Below are positions 34,408 to 43,153 of a stretch of 64,000 nt of DNA, piece by piece. The stretch is from contig QQVO01000021.1 in assembly GCA_003388505.1 (NCBI GenBank), positions 1 through 64,000 of the forward strand, written 5' to 3'. The notes beneath the pieces are model-generated. The model was not told the DNA's origin, ran no database searches, and saw nothing but the letters and a program-made list of their open reading frames with translations. The position numbers were made by a program, and so were the translations under genes. Each line of letters starts with the position of its first letter. Position 1 is the stretch's first letter. The DNA is from Planctomycetota bacterium. Its GTDB lineage: Bacteria; Planctomycetota; Planctomycetia; Planctomycetales; Planctomycetaceae.

Positions 34408-35940
34408 ATGCAGGACATCGTGCGAGAACTCGAAAAGAAGCGGGCCGCTGCAGAACTGGGGGGCGGTCCGCAGCGGATCGAGGCGCAACACAAGAAGGGG
34501 AAGCTGACAGCGCGGGAGCGGATTGAACTGCTGCTTGATCCGGGGACGTTCGAAGAGTGGGACATGTTCGTCGAACACCGCTGCGTCGACTTCGGCATGG
34601 ACCAGCAGAGCATTCCGGGAGACGGCGTGGTGACCGGCTACGGGACGGTGAACGGGCGCGTGGTGTTCGTCTTCAGCCAGGATTTTACCGTGTTCGGCGG
34701 ATCCCTCTCTGAAGCGCACGCCGAGAAGATCTGCAAGATCATGGATCATGCGATCAAGGTTGGCGCTCCGGTGATCGGTCTCAACGACTCAGGCGGGGCC
34801 CGCATCCAGGAGGGGGTAGCGTCGCTGGGCGGGTACGCGGACGTGTTTCAGAGAAACGTGCTGGCGTCGGGCGTGGTGCCGCAGATCTCGCTGATCATGG
34901 GACCGTGCGCGGGGGGCGCGGTCTATTCGCCTGCGATGACCGACTTCATCTTCATGGTCAAGGACAGCTCGTACATGTTCGTGACCGGCCCCGACGTCGT
35001 GAAGACGGTGACGCACGAAGAGGTGACCCACGAGGAACTCGGCGGCGCGGTGACGCATTCCACCGTTTCGGGCGTCGCCGACCGGGCTTTTGAGAACGAC
35101 GTCGAAGCACTCGCCATGCTGCGGCGTTTCATCAATTACCTGCCGGCGAATAACCGCGAGCCTCCGCCTCACCGTCCGACTCCGGACTCCGCGGACCGTG
35201 TTGAACCGTCGCTCGATACGCTGGTGCCCGATTCGGCGACGAAGCCGTACGACATGAAGGAACTGATTCTGAAGACGGTCGACGACACGGATTTTTTCGA
35301 GATTCAGCCGGAGCATGCGAAAAACATCATCGTCGGATTCGGCCGGATGGAGGGGTATCCCGTCGGAATCGTCGCCAATCAGCCGATGGTGCTGGCCGGT
35401 TGTCTCGACATCAAATCGTCGATCAAAGCGGCGCGCTTCGTCCGTTTCTGCGACGCGTTCGGGATTCCGATTCTCACGTTCGTCGACGTGCCGGGCTTCC
35501 TGCCGGGGACGGCCCAGGAATATGGCGGGATCATCAAGCACGGCTCGAAACTGTTGTACGCATATGCCGAAGCGACGGTGCCGAAGATCACGTTGATTAC
35601 GCGGAAGGCCTACGGCGGAGCGTACGACGTGATGGCGTCGAAGCATTTGCGCGGCGACGTGAATGTGGCGTGGCCGAGCGCTGAAATCGCGGTGATGGGT
35701 CCGAAAGGGGCTGTCGAAATCATCTTTCGCAAGGAACTGGACGACCCGGAACGGATCGCGGAATTGACGGAGGACTACCGGGTCAAGTTCGCGAACCCGT
35801 TCATCGCGGGTCGGCGGGGGTTTATTGACGATGTCATCATGCCGCGCACGACACGCAAACGGATCTGCCGCTCGCTGGCGATGTTGAGGAACAAACGTTT
35901 GGAGAACCCGTGGCGCAAGCATGGGAACATTCCACTTTAG
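34408..35940 (+). CDS. pccB: Propionyl-CoA carboxylase, carboxyltransferase (beta) subunit
   Basis: A 510-residue acyl-CoA carboxyltransferase of normal length. It transfers CO2 from carboxybiotin to propionyl-CoA, giving methylmalonyl-CoA. Conserved features are [13 protein letters not shown] and the oxyanion-forming [13 protein letters not shown] in the N-domain, and [19 protein letters not shown] and [11 protein letters not shown] in the C-domain. Asp407 in AYGGAYDVM is the residue that favours propionyl-CoA over acetyl-CoA in actinobacterial enzymes. GAGGGA precedes the ATG at 34408; the frame open to 34282 is repeat R1. The biotin carboxylase subunit gene follows 37 bases downstream. This gene most likely works with pccA in an operon. 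Confidence 0.92.
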   Translation: MQDIVRELEKKRAAAELGGGPQRIEAQHKKGKLTARERIELLLDPGTFEEWDMFVEHRCVDFGMDQQSIPGDGVVTGYGTVNGRVVFVFSQDFTVFGGSLSEAHAEKICKIMDHAIKVGAPVIGLNDSGGARIQEGVASLGGYADVFQRNVLASGVVPQISLIMGPCAGGAVYSPAMTDFIFMVKDSSYMFVTGPDVVKTVTHEEVTHEELGGAVTHSTVSGVADRAFENDVEALAMLRRFINYLPANNREPPPHRPTPDSADRVEPSLDTLVPDSATKPYDMKELILKTVDDTDFFEIQPEHAKNIIVGFGRMEGYPVGIVANQPMVLAGCLDIKSSIKAARFVRFCDAFGIPILTFVDVPGFLPGTAQEYGGIIKHGSKLLYAYAEATVPKITLITRKAYGGAYDVMASKHLRGDVNVAWPSAEIAVMGPKGAVEIIFRKELDDPERIAELTEDYRVKFANPFIAGRRGFIDDVIMPRTTRKRICRSLAMLRNKRLENPWRKHGNIPL

Positions 35941-35977
35941 GAACCACTGGGACCTCCGCGTCTCATCATCGACCACA

Positions 35978-37963
35978 ATGTTCAGCAAGATTCTGATCGC
36001 CAATCGCGGCGAGATCGCCTGCCGCGTCATCAAGACGGCTCGCCGGATGGGAATCCGGACTGTTGCGGTCTACTCCGAGGCCGACCGCGACGCGTTGCAT
36101 ACCCTGCAGGCGGACGAGGCGGTCTGTATCGGGCCGCCGCCGTCGTCTGAGAGTTATCTCATGATCGACCGCATCCTGGAGGCGTGCCGGGAAACCGGCG
36201 CTGAGGCGGTCCATCCGGGTTACGGGTTTCTCTCGGAAAACGCCGTCTTCGCGGAGCGGCTGGCGGACGCCGGTGTGACGTTCATCGGACCGAACGTCGA
36301 GGCGATCCGCAGCATGGGGGACAAGATCACCTCGAAGCAGCTTGCGCAGTCGGCGGGCGTGAATACGATCCCGGGACATGCCGGCGTGATTTCGGGGCCG
36401 GAGGAGGCAGTCGCCATTGCGCGCGAGATCGGCTATCCGGTGATGCTCAAGGCGAGCGCGGGCGGCGGCGGGAAGGGGATGCGCATTGCGCGAAATGACG
36501 AGGAGTGTGTGGCCGGGATTGAAGCGGCCAGCCGGGAAGCGCTGTCGGCGTTCGGTGACGATCGGGTCTTTATCGAGAAGTACATCGACGAACCACGACA
36601 CATCGAGATTCAGGTGCTGGCCGATCGTCAGGGGAACGTCATCCATCTTGGGGAAAGGGAGTGCTCGCTGCAGCGCCGTCACCAGAAAGTGATTGAGGAA
36701 GCGCCGTCGCCGTTTCTCGACGCGGCGACCCGCTCGGCGATGGGAGACCAGGCGGTGGCGCTGGCCCGAGCGGTGAATTACCAGTCAGCGGGGACGGTGG
36801 AGTTCATCGTCGATCCCGATCGCAACTTCTACTTTCTGGAGATGAACACGCGGCTGCAGGTGGAGCACCCGGTGACCGAATATGTGACCGGTCTGGATCT
36901 TGTGGAAATCATGATCCGTACGGCCGCCGGCCAGACGCTGCCGCTGACGCAGTCGGACGTGCGGTTAAGCGGCTGGTCGATCGAAGCCCGGGTGTACGCC
37001 GAAGACCCGTTCCGCGGGTTTCTTCCGTCGGTGGGACGACTCGTGCGGTACCTGCCTCCCACCGAGAGTGACGCCGTGCGGGTGGATGCGGGCGTGTACG
37101 AGGGGGGCGAAGTTTCGATGTACTACGACCCGATGATCGCCAAGCTCATTACGCATGGAGAGACGCGCGAGCAGGCGCGGGAGCGAATGCGGGACGCGCT
37201 GAATGAGTTTCACGTCCGGGGCGTCTCCCACAACATCAGCTTTCTGTCGGCGCTGATTGAACACCGGCGATTTCGCGAGGGACGGCTGAGCACGAACCTG
37301 ATCGCGGAGGAGTACCCGGACGGTTTCCACCCGTCGGACGCGATTCACGACGACCCGGCCCTGTTGATCGTCGTGGCGGCGGCGGTGCACCGGAAGTACA
37401 TGGACCGCGCCGCCGGGATCAGCGGACAACTGGCCGGTTATGAGCGGACGATCGACGACGATTGGGTCGTTGTGATGAACGGCGATCAGCATCACGTCGA
37501 GACGCGGCCGGTGACCGGCGGCCACGACGTGACGTTCGGGGGCGAGCGATATCGCATCCGGAGCGAATGGCAGTTCGGGCAACCGCTGTTCAAGGGAACG
37601 ATCAACGGCACGGCGGTCTGCCTGCAGATCGAGCGGCGGAACATGATCTACCGGCTGTTCCACTGGGGTTCGCAGGTGGACGTGATGGTGCTGACGGCGC
37701 GGGCGGCGGAACTGCTGGCCTGCATGCCGGTGAAGGAGCCTCCGGATACGTCGCGGTTTCTGCTGTCTCCGATGCCCGGTTTGCTGACCCAACTGAGGGT
37801 CGACGTCGGGAACGACGTGCAGACCGGCCAGGATCTGGCTGTGATTGAAGCCATGAAGATGGAGAACGTGCTCCGCGCCGAGCGGGACGGCAAGGTGTCT
37901 CAAGTCATGGCCGCGGTGGGAGACACGCTGGCGGTGGACCAGCCGATTCTTGAATTCGAGTGA
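35978..37963 (+). CDS. pccA: Propionyl-CoA carboxylase, biotin carboxylase/BCCP (alpha) subunit
   Basis: A 661-residue biotin-dependent subunit. Residues 1-450 are the ATP-grasp biotin carboxylase (IANRGEIACRV; GGGGKGMRI for ATP; ERECSLQRRHQKVIEEAPSP; EMNTRLQVEHPVTE). A BT-type linking domain covers about 455-580. The C-terminal biotinyl domain carries the biotin lysine in EAMKMENVL, and the protein ends in PILEFE. It carboxylates its own biotin with ATP and bicarbonate and hands CO2 to PccB. The ATG at 35978 starts the conserved MFSKILIANRGEI; the upstream extension to 35921 overlaps the pccB end and is not conserved. The gene ends convergent with fbp, 43 bases apart. Confidence 0.93.
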   Translation: MFSKILIANRGEIACRVIKTARRMGIRTVAVYSEADRDALHTLQADEAVCIGPPPSSESYLMIDRILEACRETGAEAVHPGYGFLSENAVFAERLADAGVTFIGPNVEAIRSMGDKITSKQLAQSAGVNTIPGHAGVISGPEEAVAIAREIGYPVMLKASAGGGGKGMRIARNDEECVAGIEAASREALSAFGDDRVFIEKYIDEPRHIEIQVLADRQGNVIHLGERECSLQRRHQKVIEEAPSPFLDAATRSAMGDQAVALARAVNYQSAGTVEFIVDPDRNFYFLEMNTRLQVEHPVTEYVTGLDLVEIMIRTAAGQTLPLTQSDVRLSGWSIEARVYAEDPFRGFLPSVGRLVRYLPPTESDAVRVDAGVYEGGEVSMYYDPMIAKLITHGETREQARERMRDALNEFHVRGVSHNISFLSALIEHRRFREGRLSTNLIAEEYPDGFHPSDAIHDDPALLIVVAAAVHRKYMDRAAGISGQLAGYERTIDDDWVVVMNGDQHHVETRPVTGGHDVTFGGERYRIRSEWQFGQPLFKGTINGTAVCLQIERRNMIYRLFHWGSQVDVMVLTARAAELLACMPVKEPPDTSRFLLSPMPGLLTQLRVDVGNDVQTGQDLAVIEAMKMENVLRAERDGKVSQVMAAVGDTLAVDQPILEFE

Positions 37964-38006
37964 CGCGTCGTGGGGCTGGAAACGTCAGCCGGCGTCGCAA
38001 GTGAAT

Positions 38007-39059
38007 TCAGGCGCCGACGTCGAGCAACTCGCGGGAGGCGTTCGACTCCCGTTCGCCGGGTGGCACGAAGCGCTGGAACTCGGCCAGTTCCGATCTTCCG
38101 CCGACGATCAGCGGCGTCCGCTGATGGATGTCGGTCGGCGTGACGTCGAGGACGCGCTGCCGGCCATCGGTGGCGACGCCGCCGGCCTGCTCGGCAATGA
38201 AAGCGACCGGGTTCGCTTCGTAGAGCAGCCGCAGTTTGCCCTGCGGGTTGGCATCGGTCGGCGGGTAGAGGAAGACACCGCCGCGAAGCAGCGTGCGGTG
38301 AAAGTCCGCCACGAGGGAACCGATGTACCGCAAGGCGTAGCGGCGGCCCATGCCGCCTTTGCGGAGGAACGTGAGGTAGTCGCGGTAGGGCTCGGGGAAT
38401 GTTTCCCAGTAGGCGTCGTTGGAGGAGTAGTAGTTGCCGCTCTCGGGCATGCGGATGTTTTCGTGGCTGAGCACATAGGCGCCGATGGAGGGATCGAGCG
38501 TGAAACCGTGCACGCCGTGGCCGGTGGTATAGACCATGATCGTCGACGAGCCGTAGACGACGTACCCGGCGGCGAGTTGTCTGGTTCCGGGTTGCAGGAC
38601 CGCTTCGGTGGGGTCTTCGCTGAAACGCGCGTCTTCAGGCATTTCCAGGATCGAGAAAATCGTGCCGACGCTGACGTTGACGTCGATATTCGACGATCCA
38701 TCGAGAGGGTCAAAGACGACGATGTACTTCCCGCTGCCGGCCCGGCCGTCGAAGAGAATCGCGTCTTCGCACTCCTCGGACGCGATAATGGCGACGTTTT
38801 CGCGAAGGCAGAGGCAATGGGCGAGCGCCCGGTCGGCGAACACGTCAAGCTTCTGCTGCTGCTCGCCGTGGGTATTGGTGTTTCCCACCGCGCCGATGAC
38901 GTCGAGCAATCCGGCCCTGCGGACGCGGGCCTCTGTCATCTTCGTTGCGAGCGTGATGCCGGAGAGCAACCAGGAGAAGCTGCCGCTCGCCGTGGGAGAG
39001 TGTTGGTGCTGTTCCTTCAGGATGTGCTGCTGCACGGTGACAATAGCGGGTTCATCCAT
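38007..39059 (-). CDS. fbp: Fructose-1,6-bisphosphatase, class I
   Basis: A 350-residue enzyme converting fructose 1,6-bisphosphate to fructose 6-phosphate, the committed step of gluconeogenesis. Class I motifs are ASEECED and FDPLDGSSNIDVNVSVGTIF (metal-binding acidic cluster), GYVVYGSSTIMVYTTG, YALRYIGSLVADFHRTLLRG and KLRLLYEANPVAFIAEQAGG, near the C-terminal end. The start MDEPAIVTVQQHILKE at 39059 gives the family-typical N-terminus; the upstream extension to 39320 is Arg/Pro-rich and unlikely. The Shine-Dalgarno is weak. It is downstream of, and same-strand with, the decarboxylase genes but separated by 277 bases, so probably has its own promoter. Confidence 0.93.
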   Translation of the reverse strand: MDEPAIVTVQQHILKEQHQHSPTASGSFSWLLSGITLATKMTEARVRRAGLLDVIGAVGNTNTHGEQQQKLDVFADRALAHCLCLRENVAIIASEECEDAILFDGRAGSGKYIVVFDPLDGSSNIDVNVSVGTIFSILEMPEDARFSEDPTEAVLQPGTRQLAAGYVVYGSSTIMVYTTGHGVHGFTLDPSIGAYVLSHENIRMPESGNYYSSNDAYWETFPEPYRDYLTFLRKGGMGRRYALRYIGSLVADFHRTLLRGGVFLYPPTDANPQGKLRLLYEANPVAFIAEQAGGVATDGRQRVLDVTPTDIHQRTPLIVGGRSELAEFQRFVPPGERESNASRELLDVGA

Positions 39060-39336
39060 TGCCGCTGTGATCGTCTTGCTAACCACGATTGCACTACATA
39101 GTTCGCGGGCGGCGCCGGCCACGTTTCGGGATGCCGGGAGACGTGGTTTCCTCTTCCACGGCTCGTCTGCAAGCAAGCGGGAGGATGCAAACGACGTACC
39201 GGGACCGCGCGGCATCATCCGTGCAGCACGGGAGGCTTGTCCGGCCGGCTTGCTGATTTTCCGTGCGAATCGTGCGGGACAGCGCGCTGAAGTGTGCGGA
39301 ACCGTGTGCGTTCGGGTCACCCCGACCGCAGATGGG

Positions 39337-40512
39337 TCACAGCGCCAGTTGGGACCAGAGCACTCCGGCGGCGATTGCGGACCCGATTACACCGGCGACG
39401 TTCGGGGCCATGGCGTGCATGAGCAGGAAGTTGCCGGGGTCTTCCTGCTGGCCGACCATTTGCACGACCCGTGCAGAGTCCGGGACGGCCGATACGCCGG
39501 CCGCCCCGACCAGTGGGTTGATCTTCTCTTTGAAGAAGAGGTTCATCAGTTTTGCGAACAGGACGCCGCCGGCGGTGGCGACGGCGAACGAGAGGGCGCC
39601 CAGGACGAAAATCAGGATCGACTGGGGCTGCAGAAAACGCTGCGCGTTGGTGCTCGCGCCGACGCAAAAACCGAGCAGCATTGTGACGATATCGATCATC
39701 GCCGAACGTGCGGTCAGCGCCAGCCGGTCGGTAACCGCACATTCCTTCATCAGGTTTCCGAAGAACAACATTCCGATCAGCACGATTGCTCCGGGCGCCA
39801 TTGTGGTGCAGATCAGGAACGCGACGATGGGAAACAGGATGCGCTCGAGCTTCGAGACTTCGCGGGAGGGCTTCATCCGGATCAATCGTTCCTGGCGGGT
39901 GGTCAGCATCCGCATGATGGGCGGCTGAATGACCGGAACGAGGGCCATGTACGAGTAGGCGGCGATCGCGATCGCGCCCAGCAGGTCGGGCGCCAGCTTC
40001 GAGGACAGGAAGATCGCGGTGGGTCCGTCAGCACCGCCGATGATGCCGATCGCGCCGGCTTGCTGAGGAGAAAACGACAGCGTCGTCTCGCCGAAGGAAA
40101 ATGAGACCGCGAGCGCACCGAGATACGTCAGAAAGACGCCCACCTGGGCGGCGGCCCCCAGCAGGACGAGCTTGGGGTTGGAGAGCATCGTCGAGAAGTC
40201 GGTCATTGCGCCGATGCCGAGGAAGATCAGCGGCGGGTAAATCCCTTGTTCCACCCCGAAGTAGAGGTATCTGAGCACGGAACCTTCGTCGTAGACGCTG
40301 AGTGATACGCCGGCGGACGAAGGGATGTTGCCCACAATGATTCCGAAGCCGATCGGCACCAGCAGCAGCGGCTCATAGTGCTTTGCAATCGCGAGGTAGA
40401 TGAAGCATCCGGCGATCGCGATCATGATGACGTTGCCCGGCTCCAGCCCGGCAAACGCCGTCGTTTCCCAGAACTGCGCGATCTTTGTCGTGATGGATTC
40501 GAAGACGCTCAT
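39337..40512 (-). CDS. Sodium-pumping decarboxylase beta subunit (methylmalonyl-CoA decarboxylase type)
   Basis: A 391-residue very hydrophobic protein with about ten membrane segments, of the OadB/MmdB/GcdB family. Family motifs are YPPLIFLGIGAMTDFSTML, GAIGIIGGADGPTAIFLSS, LVPVIQPPIMRM (with RLIRMKP after it), and APGAIVLIGMLFFGNLMKE. The subunit decarboxylates the carboxybiotin carrier and exports sodium ions. Start ATG 40512 overlaps the previous gene's stop by one base (TGATG), so translation is coupled. Linked carboxyltransferase, biotin carrier and OadG-type genes make a complete complex. The neighbouring mutase and epimerase indicate methylmalonyl-CoA as substrate; oxaloacetate or glutaconyl-CoA are less likely. 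A symbol such as mmdB would fit if substrate is confirmed. Confidence 0.92.
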   Translation of the reverse strand: MSVFESITTKIAQFWETTAFAGLEPGNVIMIAIAGCFIYLAIAKHYEPLLLVPIGFGIIVGNIPSSAGVSLSVYDEGSVLRYLYFGVEQGIYPPLIFLGIGAMTDFSTMLSNPKLVLLGAAAQVGVFLTYLGALAVSFSFGETTLSFSPQQAGAIGIIGGADGPTAIFLSSKLAPDLLGAIAIAAYSYMALVPVIQPPIMRMLTTRQERLIRMKPSREVSKLERILFPIVAFLICTTMAPGAIVLIGMLFFGNLMKECAVTDRLALTARSAMIDIVTMLLGFCVGASTNAQRFLQPQSILIFVLGALSFAVATAGGVLFAKLMNLFFKEKINPLVGAAGVSAVPDSARVVQMVGQQEDPGNFLLMHAMAPNVAGVIGSAIAAGVLWSQLAL

Positions 40513-40868
40513 CACCGGTCTCGATGGGGAATCTTGTGCGACTGATGGTGTTGCAGGCGGGCCTCCAGGGACCAGCTCATGTCGCCCGGAGTGCGGATGT
40601 GGACAATTCGGTGGGGATGCCGCACGACCTCCGCGACAGCCGCAGCAATCACCACCAGCAATTCTTCCGGCAACTGCTCGTCCTCGACGGGCATTGCCGG
40701 GGCCGGAGAGGGATGCGCCCGCGAGAGCCAACTCGCTATTCGCGGCAGGACGGTGATGAAAGTCACGACAAGCGCAAGGGCGAGGAACACGACCAGCATG
40801 CCGGTCACTGCCAGTGCCAGGCCGTGCTCTCCGGTCAGCGGTTCCAGGTTGAATTCAATGGTGGGCAT
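40512..40868 (-). CDS. OadG-family small subunit of the sodium-pump decarboxylase
   Basis: A 118-residue protein with one N-terminal membrane helix (about residues 17-40, LALAVTGMLVVFLALALVVT), then a Pro/Ala/Glu stretch (SPAPAMPVEDEQL) and a helical segment (LPEELLVVIAAAVAEVVRHP). This is the layout of OadG/MmdD-type subunits that anchor the carboxyltransferase to the membrane and stabilise the complex. The C-terminal region ends in a His/Arg-rich tail (HHQSHKIPHRDR). It overlaps the beta-subunit start by one base and follows the biotin carrier gene by 27 bases. Low conservation of this family means the call leans on layout and neighbours. Confidence 0.82.
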   Translation of the reverse strand: MPTIEFNLEPLTGEHGLALAVTGMLVVFLALALVVTFITVLPRIASWLSRAHPSPAPAMPVEDEQLPEELLVVIAAAVAEVVRHPHRIVHIRTPGDMSWSLEARLQHHQSHKIPHRDR

Positions 40869-40895
40869 GACGTTCTGACCGCTCGGGACGGCGAC

Positions 40896-41282
40896 TCACT
40901 CCAGTTCCAACAGGACGTGTCCTTCCCGTACGGAATCGCCGTCCTTCACGTGAATGGTTTTGACCGTTCCGGCGACGTGGGCGGCGATGTGGTTTTCCAT
41001 CTTCATCGCCTCCAGAACGACCAACGGTTCTCCCTGCTTCACTTGATCCGACGGTTTCACGAGGACGGATTTGATGACCCCGGCCATGGGACTCGTGACG
41101 GCGCCGGCGGCCGCGGGGGGGTGCGGCGCGGCCTGCGCGGAGGTCGGTGCGGTGGGAGCCGGACCGGGCGGCGGCGCGACGTGATGAGGCGCTGAAACCG
41201 GCTGATACGGATCGCGCTCCGTCAGATCTTCGACAGTGACGTCGTAGGACCTGTTCCCGATTGTGATTCTCAGTCGTCTCAT
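40896..41282 (-). CDS. Biotin carboxyl carrier subunit of the decarboxylase
   Basis: A 128-residue biotin carrier. The N-terminal 25 residues (MRRLRITIGNRSYDVTVEDL) are the conserved start of MmdC/GcdC-type carriers. A Pro/Ala-rich flexible linker follows (about 28-60), and residues 62-128 are the biotinyl domain with Lys94 in EAMKMEN as the biotin site. Its flexible arm shuttles the carboxyl group from the carboxyltransferase to the membrane beta subunit. The ATG at 41282 overlaps the stop of the carboxyltransferase gene as ATGA. The ORF frame continues upstream to 41363 within that gene and is not the real start. Confidence 0.92.
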   Translation of the reverse strand: MRRLRITIGNRSYDVTVEDLTERDPYQPVSAPHHVAPPPGPAPTAPTSAQAAPHPPAAAGAVTSPMAGVIKSVLVKPSDQVKQGEPLVVLEAMKMENHIAAHVAGTVKTIHVKDGDSVREGHVLLELE

Positions 41283-42832
41283 AGGGGAATCAGTCCGTGC
41301 TTCTTGGGGGGGCGCGTTTCGCTTTTCATCAACGTGTTCTGCAGTGCGAGCGAAACGACGCATCGGGTCTGCGCAGGGGCGATGACGTCGGTAATCATTC
41401 CGTGCGAGGCCGCCATGTAAGGGGACGCGAAGCGGTCCCGGTACTCGGCGGTCAGTTTCTCGCGCAGCGCCCGTGGGTCGTCGGTCTCGGCGAGCTCCTT
41501 GCGGTACAGGACGTTGACCGCTCCCTCAGCGCCCATGACGGCGATCTCCGCCGTCGGCCAGGCGAAGACCATGTCGGCCTTGAGATCCCGGCTGCACATG
41601 GCGAGATACGATCCGCCGTATGCCTTCCGCGTGATGACCGTGATCTTGGGAACGGTCGCAGCGGAGTAGGCGAAGAGCATTTTCGCTCCGTGGCGGATGA
41701 TTCCGCCCTGTTCCTGCGCCACGCCGGGGAGAAAGCCGGGGACGTCCACGAACGTCAGCAACGGGATGTTGAACGCGTTGCAGAAGCGGATGAACCGCGC
41801 GCCCTTGTCGGACGCGTCGATGTCGAGCGTCCCCGCCTTGACCTGGGGCTGATTGGCGATGATCCCCACCACGATTCCATCGACGCGCCCGAAGCCGACG
41901 ATGATATTGCGGGCGAACTCGCGGTGGACTTCCAGGAACCGCCCGGGGTCGACGACGCGATTAATCACCTCGTACATGTCCATCGACCCCTTGGGGTCCT
42001 CGGGCACGAGGTCATTGAGCGACTCGTCGGAGTCGAGACAGATCTCTCCGGTCGGGGTGTGCGGGGGATTCTCGACGTTGTTGGGAGGGAGGTAGGAGAG
42101 CAGGTCGGAGACGATCTGCATGGCATGCTGATCGTCATCGGCGACGAAGTGCACGTTGCCGCTGATGCTTGCGTTGGCCGCAGCGCTGCCGATCTCCTCC
42201 ATCGTGCATTCGACGCCGGTGGCCGCTTTGATGACCTGCGGTCCACAGATGAACATGTTCGCGTTGGCGCGGGTCATTACGAGGAAGTCCATCAGGGCCG
42301 GAGAATAGGCCGCCCCTCCCGCGCAGTTGCCCGCAATCACGCCGATTTGAGGCACGCAGCCCGAGAGCAGGACGTTGCGATAGAAGACCTGTCCGTATCC
42401 GGAGAGTGACTCCACCGCTTCCTGAATCCGCGCGCCGCCGGAGTCGTTGATGCCGATCATCGGCATTCCGCCTTCGAGGGCGTAGTCCATGATGTCGCAG
42501 ATTTTTTTTGCGTGACGTTGTCCCAGCGCTCCGCCCCCGACGGTGGCGTCCTGGCTGAACGCGGCGGCCGGCCGGCCGTCGACGCGACCGACTCCCGTCA
42601 CAACGCCGTCACAGGGCATCGATTTTCCGGCCATGCCGAAGTCGTGGCAGCCATGTTCGACGTGCAGCCCCCACTCCTGAAACGTGCCTTCGTCGAAAAA
42701 GACATCGAGCCGCTCCCGCGCCGAGAGCATGCCCTTTTCGCGGCGCGTCTCATGGCGAGCCGCTCCGCCGCCCTCGCGTAGGCGATTGCGGCGCGTTTCA
42801 AGATCATCCAGCAATTCTTCGCGGATGCTCAT
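41279..42832 (-). CDS. Methylmalonyl-CoA decarboxylase-type carboxyltransferase subunit
   Basis: A 517-residue acyl-CoA carboxyltransferase. Conserved features include [32 protein letters not shown] and VPGFLPGVAQEQGGIIRHG. The specificity position after AYGGSY is Leu410, where the ATP-dependent enzyme at 34408 has Asp407. With its biotin carrier, OadG-type and beta-subunit genes downstream it fits the alpha subunit of sodium-pumping methylmalonyl-CoA decarboxylase (MmdA-like), which transfers the carboxyl group from methylmalonyl-CoA to biotin, leaving propionyl-CoA. A run of eight T in the plus strand (in KKICD codons) is a possible slippage site but the frame is intact. It overlaps the next gene as ATGA. 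Confidence 0.88.
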   Translation of the reverse strand: MSIREELLDDLETRRNRLREGGGAARHETRREKGMLSARERLDVFFDEGTFQEWGLHVEHGCHDFGMAGKSMPCDGVVTGVGRVDGRPAAAFSQDATVGGGALGQRHAKKICDIMDYALEGGMPMIGINDSGGARIQEAVESLSGYGQVFYRNVLLSGCVPQIGVIAGNCAGGAAYSPALMDFLVMTRANANMFICGPQVIKAATGVECTMEEIGSAAANASISGNVHFVADDDQHAMQIVSDLLSYLPPNNVENPPHTPTGEICLDSDESLNDLVPEDPKGSMDMYEVINRVVDPGRFLEVHREFARNIIVGFGRVDGIVVGIIANQPQVKAGTLDIDASDKGARFIRFCNAFNIPLLTFVDVPGFLPGVAQEQGGIIRHGAKMLFAYSAATVPKITVITRKAYGGSYLAMCSRDLKADMVFAWPTAEIAVMGAEGAVNVLYRKELAETDDPRALREKLTAEYRDRFASPYMAASHGMITDVIAPAQTRCVVSLALQNTLMKSETRPPKKHGLIPL

Positions 42833-42982
42833 GGTGGTCCTCCGTCGCTGTTACGGGCAGCGATGTCTCCGGCGATTGGCAGTTGATTGCAGAACGATGA
42901 CACCTGAATGAAACGCGATGCAGCGGGTCGTCCATCCTGGATTGATGAATTGCGTGGGGCTGGAGTCGCCAATGCATTGCAG

Positions 42983-43013
42983 GCGTTCCCAAACGGAAGT
43001 TCGGGAACGAGGA
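42983..43013 (+). repeat. Dispersed hairpin repeat R4, copy 1
   Basis: CGTTCCCAAACGGAAGTTCG followed by GGAACGAGGAC, an imperfect hairpin, sits in the gene-free interval 42833-43153 between meaB and the decarboxylase genes. A second copy follows 58 bases later. Confidence 0.75.
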
Positions 43014-43070
43014 CTATGGTCGAGGTGCTGTCTGTTTCGTGATGGTTTCGGTCAAGTGTTCCCGAACAGA

Positions 43071-43101
43071 CGTTCCCAAACAGAAGTTTGGGAACGAGGA
43101 C
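43071..43101 (+). repeat. Dispersed hairpin repeat R4, copy 2
   Basis: A perfect hairpin CGTTCCCAAAC-AGAA-GTTTGGGAACG with trailing GAGGAC. It matches copy 1 except for three changes. CGTTCCGTTTGGGAACG near 123-139 is a shorter relative. It may end meaB transcription, since the meaB stop is 53 bases away. Confidence 0.7.
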
Positions 43102-43153
43102 GGACGAAGGATGACGAGGACGGAGTGCCTTGCCGCAGACTGCCTGAAGTCCA

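Noticed and set aside
42490-42520. Frameshift at the T8 run in the decarboxylase carboxyltransferase gene
   Set aside because: The frame is continuous and conserved on both sides (HAKKICDIMD), so no shift is needed.
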